Made by a program: the position numbers and the translations under genes
From: Goodfellowiella coeruleoviolacea
GTDB taxonomy: Bacteria > Actinomycetota > Actinomycetes > Mycobacteriales > Pseudonocardiaceae
DNA length: 64,000 nucleotides
Assembly (NCBI RefSeq): GCF_024171785.1
Contig: NZ_JAMTCK010000014.1
Location: 124,001 to 188,000, forward strand
Direction: 5' to 3'
The notes under the pieces: model-generated
The model's input: the letters and a program-made list of their open reading frames with translations, nothing else
Databases searched by the model: none
What the model was told of the DNA's origin: nothing
Shown here: one piece after another, positions 63,672-64,000 of the stretch
Position numbering within the stretch: position 1 is the first letter of the stretch
Layout of the letters: every line of letters starts with the position of its first letter

Positions 63672-64000
63672 CAGCGGTTCCCTTCCTCGGCACCGCGATG
63701 ACGCCGGTGGGACCGCAGTGCTTCGGTCAACTCCGGGAGGATTCTCACCCGGAGTGCCAGCCGGGGCAAGGTCGGCGCGGTGCGTCCCACAGTCGGGCGG
63801 ACCGCGACACCGCCGCGCGAACCAGGCCGGCCACGTCCGGACGGCGCACTCCCGCTGCCCCGTTCGCGCGCTGCCCCGTTCGCCACGGAACACCAGACGT
63901 GGCAACGAAAAGCACCACCTCGGGGGCGCGGCGGCGACCGGCCGTGACCGGCCGACGTGGTCCAACGCGGCAGACCTCGTCGCCGTTACCGGAAAGAAAT
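63672..64000. other. Right-end region without recognised gene
   Basis: These 329 bases lie upstream of the DUF6807 gene. The frame stays open leftward into that gene, but the predicted peptide (Arg/Pro/Ala rich) has no family features and the good ribosome site is at 63671. I see nothing else; it probably holds the operon promoter. Confidence 0.5.

Noticed and set aside
63672-63965. N-terminal extension of the DUF6807 gene up to 63965
   Set aside because: The extra residues are low-complexity and unlike the family; AGGAAGGG before the ATG at 63671 supports the shorter protein.

Overview
The window is high-GC actinobacterial DNA, and gene content suggests Pseudonocardiales (dpg genes are common in Amycolatopsis relatives), although nothing here proves the genus. 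About 61 kb of it is most of one biosynthetic gene cluster for a modular type I polyketide. The cluster runs off the left edge and appears to end near 60.9 kb.

Left part (1-42211, all minus strand). Five PKS genes lie in transcription order 42211 to 545, followed by the start of a FAD monooxygenase cut by the left edge. They encode a loading module (CoA ligase, dead KR, ACP) and seven extension modules: three in the 6051-residue first protein, then one in each of four further proteins, the last ending in a thioesterase. Reading by colinearity: M1 methylmalonyl KR+DH; M2 unusual AT, KR active, DH broken; M3 malonyl, KR lacking its Ser; M4 and M5 methylmalonyl KR+DH; M6 unusual AT, KR+DH+ER; M7 malonyl, KR active, DH broken, TE.

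Middle part (42728-51592). dpgA-dpgB-dpgC (type III PKS and two crotonase-fold enzymes) make a 3,5-dihydroxyphenyl unit. Then come a convergent terminator, a catalytically dead IS701-type transposase gene, and a methoxymalonyl-ACP cassette (fkbK, two micro-ORFs, fkbJ, fkbI, fkbH, and an fkbG-like O-methyltransferase on the opposite strand).

Right part (52100-63671). A LuxR-LAL regulator converges with an AfsR-like SARP regulator that has a TTA codon at position 9. A benzaldehyde-dehydrogenase-like gene and dpgD follow. The last three genes (Tat-exported peptidoglycan-binding/M15 protein, cupin, DUF6807/PmoA-like protein) look like flanking genome.

How it fits together: DpgA/B/D and DpgC would give 3,5-dihydroxyphenylacetyl-CoA and then 3,5-dihydroxyphenylglyoxylate. 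With a decarboxylase not seen here and the aldehyde dehydrogenase, this would become 3,5-dihydroxybenzoate, which the CoA-ligase loading domain can activate. The seven-extension line with a methoxymalonyl supply resembles benzenoid ansamycin assembly, but it is primed by a resorcinol acid instead of an aminohydroxybenzoate and released by a TE instead of an amide synthase. A ten-base element, ACCTRACAAA, occurs once upstream of each of five cluster transcription units, always pointing at the gene, and suggests a shared activator site.
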